A stretch of 8,770 nt of DNA from an uncultured Atopobiaceae bacterium (GTDB lineage: Bacteria > Actinomycetota > Coriobacteriia > Coriobacteriales > Atopobiaceae): assembly GCA_905233865.1 (NCBI GenBank), contig CAJOGH010000029.1, positions 1-8,770 on the forward strand. Direction: 5' to 3'. The translations under genes and the position numbers were made by a program. Under the pieces are notes generated by a model. That model made no database searches and was not told the origin of the DNA. It was given only the letters and a program-made list of their open reading frames with translations. Shown in pieces: positions 1 through 6,761 of the stretch; within the stretch, counting starts at the first letter, position 1, and each line of letters opens with the position of its first letter.

Positions 1-525
1 CGTGCCATCCACGACTCCTTTGGCCTCAACTTTGACGTGGTCTTTGGGCCGGCATACAAGGGCATTCCCCTCTCTGTGGTCACGGCCATCGCCCTCTTTG
101 ACCTCTATGGCAAGGAGGTGCGCTACTGCACCAACCGCAAGGAGGCAAAGGACCACGGTGCCGACGCGGGTAACCTCATGGGAGCCGAGTTGCGCGATGG
201 CGACCGCGTGATGATCGTCGAGGACGTCACCACCTCCGGCAAGTCCATCGACGAGACCTACCCCATCATCACCGCCGCGGCCGACATCGAGGTCTGCGGC
301 CTCATGGTGTCGCTCAACCGCCAGGAGGTGGGGCGCGACGGCCAGGTGAGCGCGCTTGAGGAGATCGCACAGCGCTACGGCTTTGCCACCGCCGCCATCG
401 TGAGCATGGACGAGGTCGTAAGCGAGCTGCACAACCGCGAGGTGGCCGGCCGTGTTGTCATTGACGATGCCTGCTACGAGCGAATCCAGGACTACTACGC
501 GCAGTACGGCGTGGCCACCGACTAG
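1..525 (+). CDS. pyrE: Orotate phosphoribosyltransferase, 3' part (5' end outside window)
   Basis: Orotate phosphoribosyltransferase joins orotate to PRPP to give orotidine 5'-monophosphate, the fifth step of de novo UMP synthesis in the cytosol. The reading frame is open from base 1, so the start lies upstream; 174 residues are visible, against about 210-230 for a full protein. In fragment numbering, residues 11-26 carry the FDVVFGPAYKGIPLSV segment typical of PyrE. Residues 45-57 (NRKEAKDHGADAG) form the mobile catalytic loop with its Lys and His. Residues 73-82 (VEDVTTSGKS) are the PRPP-binding motif with the acidic pair E74-D75. The C-terminal half continues the fold to a TAG stop with no lesion. 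A lipoprotein gene follows after 21 bp on the same strand and may be co-transcribed. Identification is firm; only the N-terminus and upstream context are unknown. Confidence 0.95.
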   Translation, partial: RAIHDSFGLNFDVVFGPAYKGIPLSVVTAIALFDLYGKEVRYCTNRKEAKDHGADAGNLMGAELRDGDRVMIVEDVTTSGKSIDETYPIITAAADIEVCGLMVSLNRQEVGRDGQVSALEEIAQRYGFATAAIVSMDEVVSELHNREVAGRVVIDDACYERIQDYYAQYGVATD

Positions 526-546
526 GCCTGCCAGAAGGGAGCACCC

Positions 547-1227
547 ATGAACACCAAGTATGGCATCCAGATTGCCAGCGCCGGCGCGCTTGCCCTGACC
601 CTCGCCTGCACGGGCTGCGGCAACGCGACCCCATCCGCAAGCACGCCTGCCGCGACCACGAGCGCGACGACGAGCGTGGCCGCCACGCGCGCCGAGCCGC
701 CCACGGCAAAGACCGAGGAGCAGAAGGTGCCGGAGCCTTCGGCCACCCAGGTCGCACAGGAGGGCAACGTCGCCGATGGAGGCAGCTTTACCGTAGACAT
801 CCCCGCGTACTGGCAGGGGCGGGTGCAGTGGAGCGCCTCAGACGGCATGCTGAAGATCTATCCCACCGGCATGCCCAACTACTCGCTCATCGAGATCGAG
901 CAGGAGAGCGAGCCTTCCATGGAGGCCGGTGACGCCGGCTCCGCACGCGTTGGCAGCGTCCAGCTTGGCTCCAACAGCTACGCCGAGGCATGGATCACGA
1001 GGTGGGCCTACTTTGCCACGCTGCCTGAGTCGCAGATAGCCTCTGTGCTGGGCTCCAGCGACGCCCAGACCATCTCGAGCCTTGACACCCTCGTGGACCT
1101 GCAGACGGGCGGCGCCATGAGCTACTCGGAGCTTGCCTCTAACGCGTCCACGGCCGGCCAGGTTGACGTCGCCCGTGCCGACGAGTTCCTGACCACCGAG
1201 GTCATCCCTACCATTAGGGCCAAGTAG
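547..1227 (+). CDS. Putative secreted lipoprotein of unknown function
   Basis: This is a 226-residue protein whose function I do not recognise. The N-terminus looks like a lipoprotein signal: a short n-region with one Lys (K4), a hydrophobic stretch at about 7-20, then LACTGCG. The acylated Cys is either C21 or, more likely from the preceding Gly, C24; the lipobox is not canonical. Residues 25-70 form a Ser/Thr/Ala/Pro-rich linker, as expected for a tether from membrane to folded domain. A globular part follows from about residue 78, starting with FTVDIPAYWQGRVQW (81-95) and a beta-rich stretch (MLKIYP, YSLIEIEQE). The ATG has an AAGGGAG ribosome site at about 534-540, six bases upstream. It lies 21 bp after pyrE, but no functional link to pyrimidines is evident. 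It ends 6 bp from the stop of the convergent hydrolase gene. It could be a substrate-binding or cell-surface protein; the sequence does not decide. Confidence 0.8.
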   Translation: MNTKYGIQIASAGALALTLACTGCGNATPSASTPAATTSATTSVAATRAEPPTAKTEEQKVPEPSATQVAQEGNVADGGSFTVDIPAYWQGRVQWSASDGMLKIYPTGMPNYSLIEIEQESEPSMEAGDAGSARVGSVQLGSNSYAEAWITRWAYFATLPESQIASVLGSSDAQTISSLDTLVDLQTGGAMSYSELASNASTAGQVDVARADEFLTTEVIPTIRAK

Positions 1228-1233
1228 CGGCGT

Positions 1234-2421
1234 CTACACGCCATCTGGCAAGGCCTGCGCGGCGTCGTCTGCCCCTGCGGACGGCGCCGCGTCCTCGTCT
1301 GCGCCCTCACCAAAGGGACCAGGCAGCGAGGCCATGACGCCGTCCCACGCAATGCCAAAGGCACCGCCTACGAGCGCCATGAGCGTGTCCATGATCGAGG
1401 CGCGCACGTCGGGGTCGAGCTGTGTGTAGGCGCGGCCCATAGCTGCGTAGCCCGTGCGACCGGACGTGGCAATATCAGAGAACTCCGTGACCCCCGAGGC
1501 CTCCAGCACACCAAAGGCGTTCGCGATGACCTCACGGCGGCCATCCAGGTCGTGCTCGCGCATGACCTTGTCAAACAGCTCGTTAAAGCGCTTGCTGGAC
1601 TGGCTCAGCCCCTCGGCCGCCTCATAGGAGCGACCACGCACGCCCCACGTGAACGCGTTGTGCTGCATGATGCCATGCGCGTCGGACGTGACCACCTCGG
1701 GACTCGCGGCGTGGCCCAAGATCATGCCGATTATGCTGCCCTCAGGAACCACAAAGCGCGTGCGGTCGGACATGGCACGCAGCCTGTCAAAGGACATGAC
1801 CTGGTCGTCAAAGCCCGGCGAGTCAAAGCACCAGAGCTCTGCCACGCGCTCGCGCACCTCATCTGGTGCCAGCGCGGCGGCATAGGCAGCCAGGTTGCCG
1901 CCCTTGGAGTGGCCACCCAGGCGCAGCACGCCCGACGTGTGGGCGGCCACGCGCGTCAGGTAGTCAAGGCCATCGTCCTGCGCCGCGAAGGTCTGGTAGG
2001 TAAGCTCAAAGTCCTCGCGCCAGCCGGCGATGGTGCCGTCAGTCCCGCGATATGACAGATAGTGGCTCTTGTCGGCCAGATGCACCGTGAGCGCGCAGAA
2101 CTGCTTGTTGTCGCGAGCGACATCGCTGATTTCAAAGTGATCTATTACCGCGGTGCCAAAGCGACGACCTGCGGCCATGCGTTCCACCAGCACGGGCAGG
2201 TACGGCCCCAGTGCGCCGGCGGGCGCGTCGACACCGTCAGGGAAGGCCTCTGCCACGAGCTCGTTAGCCTCCGTCATGTCCAGAGGCATGGACACGTCCT
2301 CGATGCCCTCGAACGACACGTAAGAAAGCATCGCCAGGGCCAATGCGTCCACCTCGTTGAAGGGGACCTCGTCAAGGCCTATGTCGCCAAACCACTCGAG
2401 GTAGTCGTTAATCCCGTGCAT
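1234..2421 (-). CDS. Mbeg1-like (DUF2974) alpha/beta-hydrolase-fold protein
   Basis: This 395-residue protein resembles the Mbeg1-like/DUF2974 family, which has an alpha/beta-hydrolase (lipase-like) fold and no settled substrate. Visible landmarks in order are YLSYRGTDGTIAGWREDF (121-138), the oxyanion/strand region typical of the family; the nucleophile elbow GHSKGGN (170-176) with candidate Ser172; CFDSPGFD (198-205), giving candidate acid D200 or D205; and HGIMQHNAFTW (249-259) with candidate His254. A Ser-Asp-His triad is therefore plausible, though its assignment is inference. There is no signal peptide or clear transmembrane helix, so it is probably cytosolic. Residues 341-370 are hydrophobic and might touch the membrane, and 371-395 is an acidic, Ala-rich tail. 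The ATG lies inside the end of the upstream membrane-protein gene (14-nt overlap), with a GGAGG site (complement of 2427-2431) five bases before it. This points to translational coupling. The family call is fairly sure; the reaction is unknown. Confidence 0.82.
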   Translation of the reverse strand: MHGINDYLEWFGDIGLDEVPFNEVDALALAMLSYVSFEGIEDVSMPLDMTEANELVAEAFPDGVDAPAGALGPYLPVLVERMAAGRRFGTAVIDHFEISDVARDNKQFCALTVHLADKSHYLSYRGTDGTIAGWREDFELTYQTFAAQDDGLDYLTRVAAHTSGVLRLGGHSKGGNLAAYAAALAPDEVRERVAELWCFDSPGFDDQVMSFDRLRAMSDRTRFVVPEGSIIGMILGHAASPEVVTSDAHGIMQHNAFTWGVRGRSYEAAEGLSQSSKRFNELFDKVMREHDLDGRREVIANAFGVLEASGVTEFSDIATSGRTGYAAMGRAYTQLDPDVRASIMDTLMALVGGAFGIAWDGVMASLPGPFGEGADEDAAPSAGADDAAQALPDGV

Positions 2422-3967
2422 GCGTGCCTCCGCGTTTCGCGTCGCTCAAGGGGTGTGGGTGGGACTCGCGGCCGGATCCCACCACAAGCGCGCCCACCTC
2501 GCGCCAGCCCAGACAGGCCAGCAGGCAAAAGTAGGGCAGGTACAGGTACAGGTAGCGGGCGCGACACTCAAAGATGGCAAGGAAGACGGAGAGCATCGCG
2601 ACCGACAAGAGCATGGCGACCGTGACGGGGTCGGGCCTGCGCACGAGCGCGCAGGCGATGCAGCCCAGAAGGACCAGCAGCCACAGGGGCTGAGCCACAA
2701 AGGAGTAGGGCGGCACGGTAGTGTAGTTGGGCTCCACGCCCAGCCACCACCTGATGGCGTCCGAGGCGCCCGTGACCTCCATGAAGAAGTCGCCCTCCTT
2801 GCGCCAGGCCAGCGTGCCGTCGGCAAAGTTGGTGCAGATCTTGCGCGCAAAGAGGCGGATCGTGCCAGCGGGTCCCATCTGCCCCAGGCGCCGCTTCCAC
2901 TCGTCCAGCTCCGCAGACTTGCGCTCGGACTGCGTGGGATAGGACCACGACAGGCGGACGTCGGTTCCGGAGTACCCTCCCCCGTCGGCCTCATTGGCAC
3001 CCATCATGAGGTAGTGCGTGGCACTGAAGGCGCGCTGCGGGTCAAGCTCGAGCGTGCGCGAGCTGAGTGCTTGCGCCGTACCCACGCCAATGCCCGCGGC
3101 CAGGACAAAGGCGAGCACCGTCGTGCCCACGCCGACCACCCCAGCCGAGCGAAGCCTCTGCGCGAGCTTCCCGCGCAGGAGCTCGGCCACGAGGATGGCC
3201 ACGACGACAAAGATGGCCGTGGGCTTGACAAAGTAGCCAAAGGCGCCAAAGGCACCCACGAGCGCGGCGCGCAGGCGCGGCCGCTTGACACAGGCATAGG
3301 AGGCAAGGACGAGCGACGGGCACAACATGCCCAGCGCGTCGGTGTAGGGCACCATGACCCAAGGGGAGAGGCCGCACATGAGCACCATGAGCGCCAGGGT
3401 CGCATATCCAATCGCATAGCCGCCCACCTTGCGCGCGGCAAGCGCCATGGCAACGATGGAGATGTCCACGCTCGCGCAGGCGATGACGGCGACGCGCTCG
3501 TAGCAACCCATGAGGGTATAGGTGCCGTCCGCGCGCATGGGCGCCGCCACAAGCTCAAAGAGCCCCACCAGCAGGCGCTGGTTGGGATAGGTCTCAAAGT
3601 ACGAGCGGTTCTGCTCGAGCACGTCAAGGCCGGCCACATAGATGAGGTCCCAGCCCGTCCTAAAGAACGCGCCCCAGAACATCACGGCCTGGGCGGCCAC
3701 GAGCAGCACCATGGTCACAGACAGCACGATGGCAAAGGAGCGCAGGCACACGAGCCGTTCCCACGCGCGCGTGCGCACGAACGCGGCAACACCCACGCAC
3801 ACGAGCGTGCCCAGGCCGGCGGCGACCAAGAGGAAGATGGGGTCAAGCTGGACCAGGTTGGTCTTGGAGTCGTAGTCAAGGATGGGAGCGCATGTCATCA
3901 CGATGACAAGGTTGACGGCGAGCAGGGCGCACACGGCGCCTGCCACGAACCTGCCTCGCTTTCCCAT
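2408..3967 (-). CDS. Polytopic membrane glycosyltransferase, GT-C superfamily type
   Basis: This is a 519-residue integral membrane protein with about 11-12 predicted helices (for example 9-28, 43-63, 79-100, 157-178, 234-261, 276-300, 425-442, 447-466 and 471-487). The first external loop carries an acidic site, GWDLIYVAG with D107, followed by ETYPNQ (125-130). GYFVKPT lies at 244-250. A large outer segment (about 300-420) contains MMGANEADGGGYSG (321-334), FADGTLAWRKEGDFF (381-395) and an aromatic-rich stretch near 413-421. The last helices begin with ECRARYLYLYLPYF (467-480). This arrangement matches PMT/ArnT-like GT-C enzymes, which use polyprenyl-phosphate sugars to glycosylate envelope polymers or proteins outside the membrane. 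That is family-level knowledge, and neither donor nor acceptor can be read here. The ATG is supported by GGGGAGG (complement of 3975-3981) seven bases upstream. The last residues are hydrophilic, and their codons overlap the start of the hydrolase gene. Confidence 0.75.
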   Translation of the reverse strand: MGKRGRFVAGAVCALLAVNLVIVMTCAPILDYDSKTNLVQLDPIFLLVAAGLGTLVCVGVAAFVRTRAWERLVCLRSFAIVLSVTMVLLVAAQAVMFWGAFFRTGWDLIYVAGLDVLEQNRSYFETYPNQRLLVGLFELVAAPMRADGTYTLMGCYERVAVIACASVDISIVAMALAARKVGGYAIGYATLALMVLMCGLSPWVMVPYTDALGMLCPSLVLASYACVKRPRLRAALVGAFGAFGYFVKPTAIFVVVAILVAELLRGKLAQRLRSAGVVGVGTTVLAFVLAAGIGVGTAQALSSRTLELDPQRAFSATHYLMMGANEADGGGYSGTDVRLSWSYPTQSERKSAELDEWKRRLGQMGPAGTIRLFARKICTNFADGTLAWRKEGDFFMEVTGASDAIRWWLGVEPNYTTVPPYSFVAQPLWLLVLLGCIACALVRRPDPVTVAMLLSVAMLSVFLAIFECRARYLYLYLPYFCLLACLGWREVGALVVGSGRESHPHPLSDAKRGGTHARD

Positions 3968-3993
3968 TATCGAACCTCCCCTATCAGAAGGCT

Positions 3994-4002
3994 CATTGTA
4001 GC
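3994..4002 (-). promoter_or_regulatory. Possible extended -10 promoter for the membrane-protein/hydrolase pair
   Basis: Reading the minus strand, TGC followed by TACAAT forms an extended -10 element (5 of 6 matches to TATAAT) in the 57-bp gap between the cyclase stop and the membrane-protein start. It sits about 27 bases before the ATG, leaving a short leader that contains the GGGGAGG ribosome site. No good -35 box is visible 16-18 bases upstream, which is tolerable for an extended -10. If real, the pair can be transcribed independently of the cyclase gene. The evidence is sequence match only. Confidence 0.35.
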
Positions 4003-4024
4003 AGGTGCGCCTGGGGCCAGAGCA

Positions 4025-5581
4025 CTAGTCCCTGTCGTGGTGGCGCTTCTTGGCCACATACATCAGCGCGTCGGACTTGCCCAAGATGTCGTCAACGCTC
4101 ATGCCCCCGCCATCGGTGGTCATGACGCCATACGAGACGTCCACGCCTAGGCCAAGGTGGGCAACGCGGGCGACGAACTTCTCCCTGACCTTGTCGCCCA
4201 GGGCATGGGCCTCGTCCTCGCCGTACACGCCTGGCAGGGCACAGGCAAACTCGTCTCCGCCAAGGCGGGCCGCAAAGCCGTCAGGGATGCACTCCTCGAT
4301 GGTGCGCGCGGCATCCACCAGAACGTCGTCGCCCGTGGCATGACCTATCGTGTCATTGACACGCTTGAAGTTGTCCAGGTCAAAGAAGAAGACGCACAGC
4401 GGCTCGCGGGAACGCGCCTCCAGGTACTTGTAAAAGGCGCGACGGTTTGCCACGTGGGTGAGGTCGTCGGTGTTGGCCAGCCGATGCATCCTGTTCTCGT
4501 AGTTGTGCTCGAGCGTGACGTCGCGAACCACACAGTAGTAGCCGCCGGAATTGCCAAAGTAGTCGATGATCTCGTGCTCGTCCAGGGCATAAAAGTGAGG
4601 ACCGTCATCCCTCTGGACCACGAACGGCGGGTTTGTGGCATGGTCTGACTCCGAAGGCGTCACCACCTTGAGCGCATCGCGCCATGCCAGGTAGTCAAAG
4701 TCCTCCGCAGCCATCTGGCCCAGGCCGAACTCCTTGCGAAAGCTCTGGTCGACCCTGACGACGTTGAAGTTGCGGTCGCACATGACCACAGAGAACGGCA
4801 GGTTCTCGACGAGGATCTCCACCTGGCGGCTCATATTTGTGAAGTCCGTGACGTCATTACCGTAGCCCACCGTGCCTATGACGGAGCCATCCATGCCAAA
4901 GACGGGCGACTTGAACACCTGGAGCTGCTTCATGCCGCCCGCAGTGGTGAGCACCTCGTCATACAGATGCTGCTCGCGCGTGGTCATGACCTCGATCTCT
5001 GAGTCATCGCAGTTGTAGGCCTCAGGGTCGTCGTCAGGCACGTCCCAGATGTAGTTATGCTCGCGGTCCTTGATGTCCTCGCGCGTCTTGTTGACCGTCT
5101 CGCAAAAGGCCGTGTTCACAAGGTTGTGCAGGCCCTCCTTGTTCTTGAACCACACCATGCCAGGGAGGTTGTCCATACCGGCAAAGAGGAAGGTGCGATA
5201 CAGCCAGGCATCATAAGCCGCACGTATGTTGGCCATGAGCCCATAGAAGCAGCGCCTGATGAGCGCAGGGTCGTCGCTGTCCGGCCAGATGTCCATGAGG
5301 TTGGCGGGTATCCTGTCGTCCGCCATGGGCTGTGCCGAGCTTCCGCCTGCAAGCACAAGCTTAGGTGCGCCTATCATGCCCTGCTGGGGAAGCTCCATCT
5401 CATAAGGCGCGAGCTCGTCGAGGGTGGCCGCTATGACCACGGCATTCCAGGGGAGCGGTGCGGTCGGCGCGCTCGCATGGAAGGCCCAGGTCGTGTAGGT
5501 AATGGGCTCGACCGAGGCAAGCACGGGCTCAAGGAGGCTCGTCTCCCCCAGGAGATAGACGTCGAGCGAGAGCTTGTCCAC
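4025..5581 (-). CDS. PAS-PAS-GGDEF diguanylate cyclase, cytosolic
   Basis: The protein makes cyclic di-GMP from two GTP. With the GTG start chosen here it has 518 residues. A novel N-terminal part (1-125) is followed by two PAS-like sensor domains, about 135-250 (LPGMVWFKNKEGLHNLVN to GTVGYGNDVTD) and 255-360. The GGDEF domain (about 365-515) shows TDDLTHVANRRAF, FFDLDNFKRVNDTIGH with metal ligand D401, and an intact GGDEF at 441-445, so it should be active. The allosteric RxxD inhibitory site, expected nine residues before the motif, reads IPDG and is absent. No membrane helix is seen. A longer frame opens at a TTG at 5671 (548 residues, directly after an in-frame stop) but has no ribosome site. 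The GTG has AAGGGAGG four bases upstream, and a TATACT element (complement of 5629-5634) would start transcription between the two. The cyclase is divergent from the transporter and upstream of the glycosyltransferase gene. Confidence 0.88.
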   Translation of the reverse strand: MDKLSLDVYLLGETSLLEPVLASVEPITYTTWAFHASAPTAPLPWNAVVIAATLDELAPYEMELPQQGMIGAPKLVLAGGSSAQPMADDRIPANLMDIWPDSDDPALIRRCFYGLMANIRAAYDAWLYRTFLFAGMDNLPGMVWFKNKEGLHNLVNTAFCETVNKTREDIKDREHNYIWDVPDDDPEAYNCDDSEIEVMTTREQHLYDEVLTTAGGMKQLQVFKSPVFGMDGSVIGTVGYGNDVTDFTNMSRQVEILVENLPFSVVMCDRNFNVVRVDQSFRKEFGLGQMAAEDFDYLAWRDALKVVTPSESDHATNPPFVVQRDDGPHFYALDEHEIIDYFGNSGGYYCVVRDVTLEHNYENRMHRLANTDDLTHVANRRAFYKYLEARSREPLCVFFFDLDNFKRVNDTIGHATGDDVLVDAARTIEECIPDGFAARLGGDEFACALPGVYGEDEAHALGDKVREKFVARVAHLGLGVDVSYGVMTTDGGGMSVDDILGKSDALMYVAKKRHHDRD

Positions 5582-5585
5582 AGGT

Positions 5586-5593
5586 CCTCCCTT
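5586..5593 (-). promoter_or_regulatory. Strong ribosome binding site that decides the cyclase start
   Basis: The minus strand reads AAGGGAGG, then ACCT, then GTG (5581-5579). This is the only good Shine-Dalgarno match near the 5' end of the cyclase frame. The alternative TTG at 5671 has only a distant GGAG, about 23 bases upstream. The four-base spacing is a little short, but the purine run is long. It favours the 518-residue product over the 548-residue one. Confidence 0.55.
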
Positions 5594-5625
5594 GCACAGC
5601 TTCCAACAGCCTTTCAACAGGTTGT

Positions 5626-5634
5626 TATAGTATA
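5626..5634. promoter_or_regulatory. Overlapping divergent -10-like elements
   Basis: An AT-rich patch in otherwise GC-rich DNA holds TATAGT on the plus strand (5626-5631) and TATACT on the minus strand (complement of 5629-5634). Each matches the -10 consensus in five of six positions. The minus element would give a leader of about 40 nt before the cyclase GTG; the plus element would give a leader of about 90 nt before the transporter ATG. No convincing -35 box is seen for either, so an activator may be needed or only one may be used. This is a pattern match without other support. Confidence 0.35.
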
Positions 5635-5652
5635 CGTCCAACGGCGCCGGCT

Positions 5653-5688
5653 CTTGGCGATGCCTCGACAAGCGGCAGGCTCTTGTCG
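5653..5688 (+). promoter_or_regulatory. Two mutually exclusive stem-loops upstream of the transporter gene
   Basis: Hairpin A pairs CTTGGCGA (5653-5660) with TCGACAAG (5665-5672) around a TGCC loop: seven pairs and one G-A mismatch. Hairpin B pairs CGACAAG (5666-5672) with CTTGTCG (5682-5688): seven perfect pairs and a nine-base loop. Both need 5666-5672, so only one can form at a time. They lie in the likely 5' leader of the EamA transporter gene. No U-run follows hairpin B, so a plain terminator is unlikely. The pairings are visible in the sequence; any regulatory role is inference. Confidence 0.35.
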
Positions 5689-5726
5689 CCTAGCTCCTGT
5701 TACCATGACGAGCGTGAGGAGGCAGG

Positions 5727-6656
5727 ATGTCAGCTAAGACACGTGGCATAGCGAGCGCGCTCGTAGGGGCAGCGCTCTGGGGGTTCTCGGGGACGTGCGC
5801 CCAGTACCTATTTGCGCACTACGAGGTCCCCGCCCTGTTCCTGACGGCGTTCAGGATGCTTGCCAGCGGCCTGCTGTTCCTTGCTCTTTTGCTGTGGCGC
5901 AGGCGCGACGCGCTCCGCTCCCTCCTTCGCGACAAGAGCTCACGGCGGCAGGTCATCGCCTTTGGGGCCGTGGGCCTGCTCATGTGCCAGCTCACCTACC
6001 TCATGGCCATCAGCTACACCAACGCCGGCACGGCCACGGTGCTGCAGAACCTCAACATCGTGTTCTGCCTGCTCGTAGGGCTCGTGGTAGGACGGCGCGG
6101 GCCCCGGCTTGCCGAGGTGGCCAGCCTCGTGTGCGCGCTCGCAGCGGGCGTGCTGGTAAGCACCAAGGGCGACCTGAGCGTCCTGAGCATCCCGCTCGCG
6201 GGCCTGGTCTGGGGCATCCTCAATGCCGCAAGCTGCACCTTCTACATCATGTACCCGCGGCGCCTCTTTGAGCGCTGGGGCTCGCTCGTGCCCACGGGGC
6301 TGGGCATGCTCGTGGGCGGCATTGCCGCGAGCGTCATCTTTGCCATAGGCTGCGTTGCAAGCCCGGCCACCGTGTACGTACCCACGTTGGGCGGCGACGG
6401 CATCCTCGTGCTCGCAATCATCGCCGTCGCAGGCACCTTTGCCGCCTTTGGCCTGTACCTGCACGGCGTCAGCCTCGTGGGCGGCGTGATGGGAAGCCTG
6501 CTGGGCTCAGTGGAGCCGGTGAGCGCCTGCGTCTTCAGCGCGGTGTGGATAGGCACGCAGTTCGTGGGCGCCGACTGGGCGGGCCTGGTGCTCATGGTCG
6601 CCGCGGTGTTCCTGACCTCGATAGGTGCGCCTCCTAGCACAACCAGCGAGCGCTAG
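5727..6656 (+). CDS. EamA/DMT-superfamily transporter (10 TM)
   Basis: This is a 309-residue inner-membrane protein of the drug/metabolite transporter superfamily, made of two tandem EamA repeats (about 8-145 and 158-298) that together give ten helices, the usual length and layout. Repeat 1 begins with the family motif ALWGFSGTCAQYLF (16-29) and contains FRMLASGLLFL (42-52) and the AISYTNAGTATVLQNL stretch (94-109). Repeat 2 contains AGLVWGILNAASC (158-170) and ends with the typical GSLLGSVEPVSACVFS (256-271). Such proteins export or import amino acids, their metabolites or other small molecules; the substrate cannot be read from sequence. The ATG has GAGGAGG at 5716-5722, four bases upstream. 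The gene diverges from the diguanylate cyclase across 145 bp that hold promoter-like elements and alternative hairpins. No terminator is visible in the 105 bp before the next gene. Confidence 0.9.
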   Translation: MSAKTRGIASALVGAALWGFSGTCAQYLFAHYEVPALFLTAFRMLASGLLFLALLLWRRRDALRSLLRDKSSRRQVIAFGAVGLLMCQLTYLMAISYTNAGTATVLQNLNIVFCLLVGLVVGRRGPRLAEVASLVCALAAGVLVSTKGDLSVLSIPLAGLVWGILNAASCTFYIMYPRRLFERWGSLVPTGLGMLVGGIAASVIFAIGCVASPATVYVPTLGGDGILVLAIIAVAGTFAAFGLYLHGVSLVGGVMGSLLGSVEPVSACVFSAVWIGTQFVGADWAGLVLMVAAVFLTSIGAPPSTTSER

Positions 6657-6720
6657 CAACGGCCGTGCCACTCGCCGACTGAGGGGGTCTCATCAGATAG
6701 CTCTTGGGTACCATTGCGAA

Positions 6721-6740
6721 CGTGCGCGCTTGGGCGCACG
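6721..6740 (+). promoter_or_regulatory. Stem-loop just upstream of the dehydrogenase ribosome site
   Basis: CGTGCGC (6721-6727) pairs perfectly with GCGCACG (6734-6740) around the loop GCTTGG. It ends eight bases before the AAGGAGG site of the dehydrogenase gene. No T-run follows, so it is a poor terminator for the transporter. It could stabilise the leader or affect translation. The rest of the 105-bp gap (6657-6761) shows no clear promoter. Confidence 0.35.
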
Positions 6741-6761
6741 GTAAGCACAAGGAGGAACTGA

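Noticed and set aside
1229..1242. Inverted repeat GGCGT-CTAC-ACGCC at the convergent stops as a bidirectional terminator
   Set aside because: The stem is only five pairs and no T-run follows on either strand.
2420..4150. A 576-codon open frame on the plus strand, opposite the membrane protein and the 3' end of the cyclase
   Set aside because: Its translation is rich in His, Gly, Arg and Ala with no domain or membrane pattern. It mirrors the codon bias of the well-supported minus-strand genes, so it is a GC-rich shadow.
5940..6464. A 174-codon minus-strand frame within the transporter gene
   Set aside because: Antisense to a clear EamA protein, with low-complexity His/Ala/Gly content and no ribosome site or domain.
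6657..6761. Terminator for the transporter gene or riboswitch in the gap before the dehydrogenase gene
   Set aside because: The only stem (6721-6740) is short, lacks a T-run and sits next to the ribosome site; no known riboswitch core is recognisable in 105 bp.
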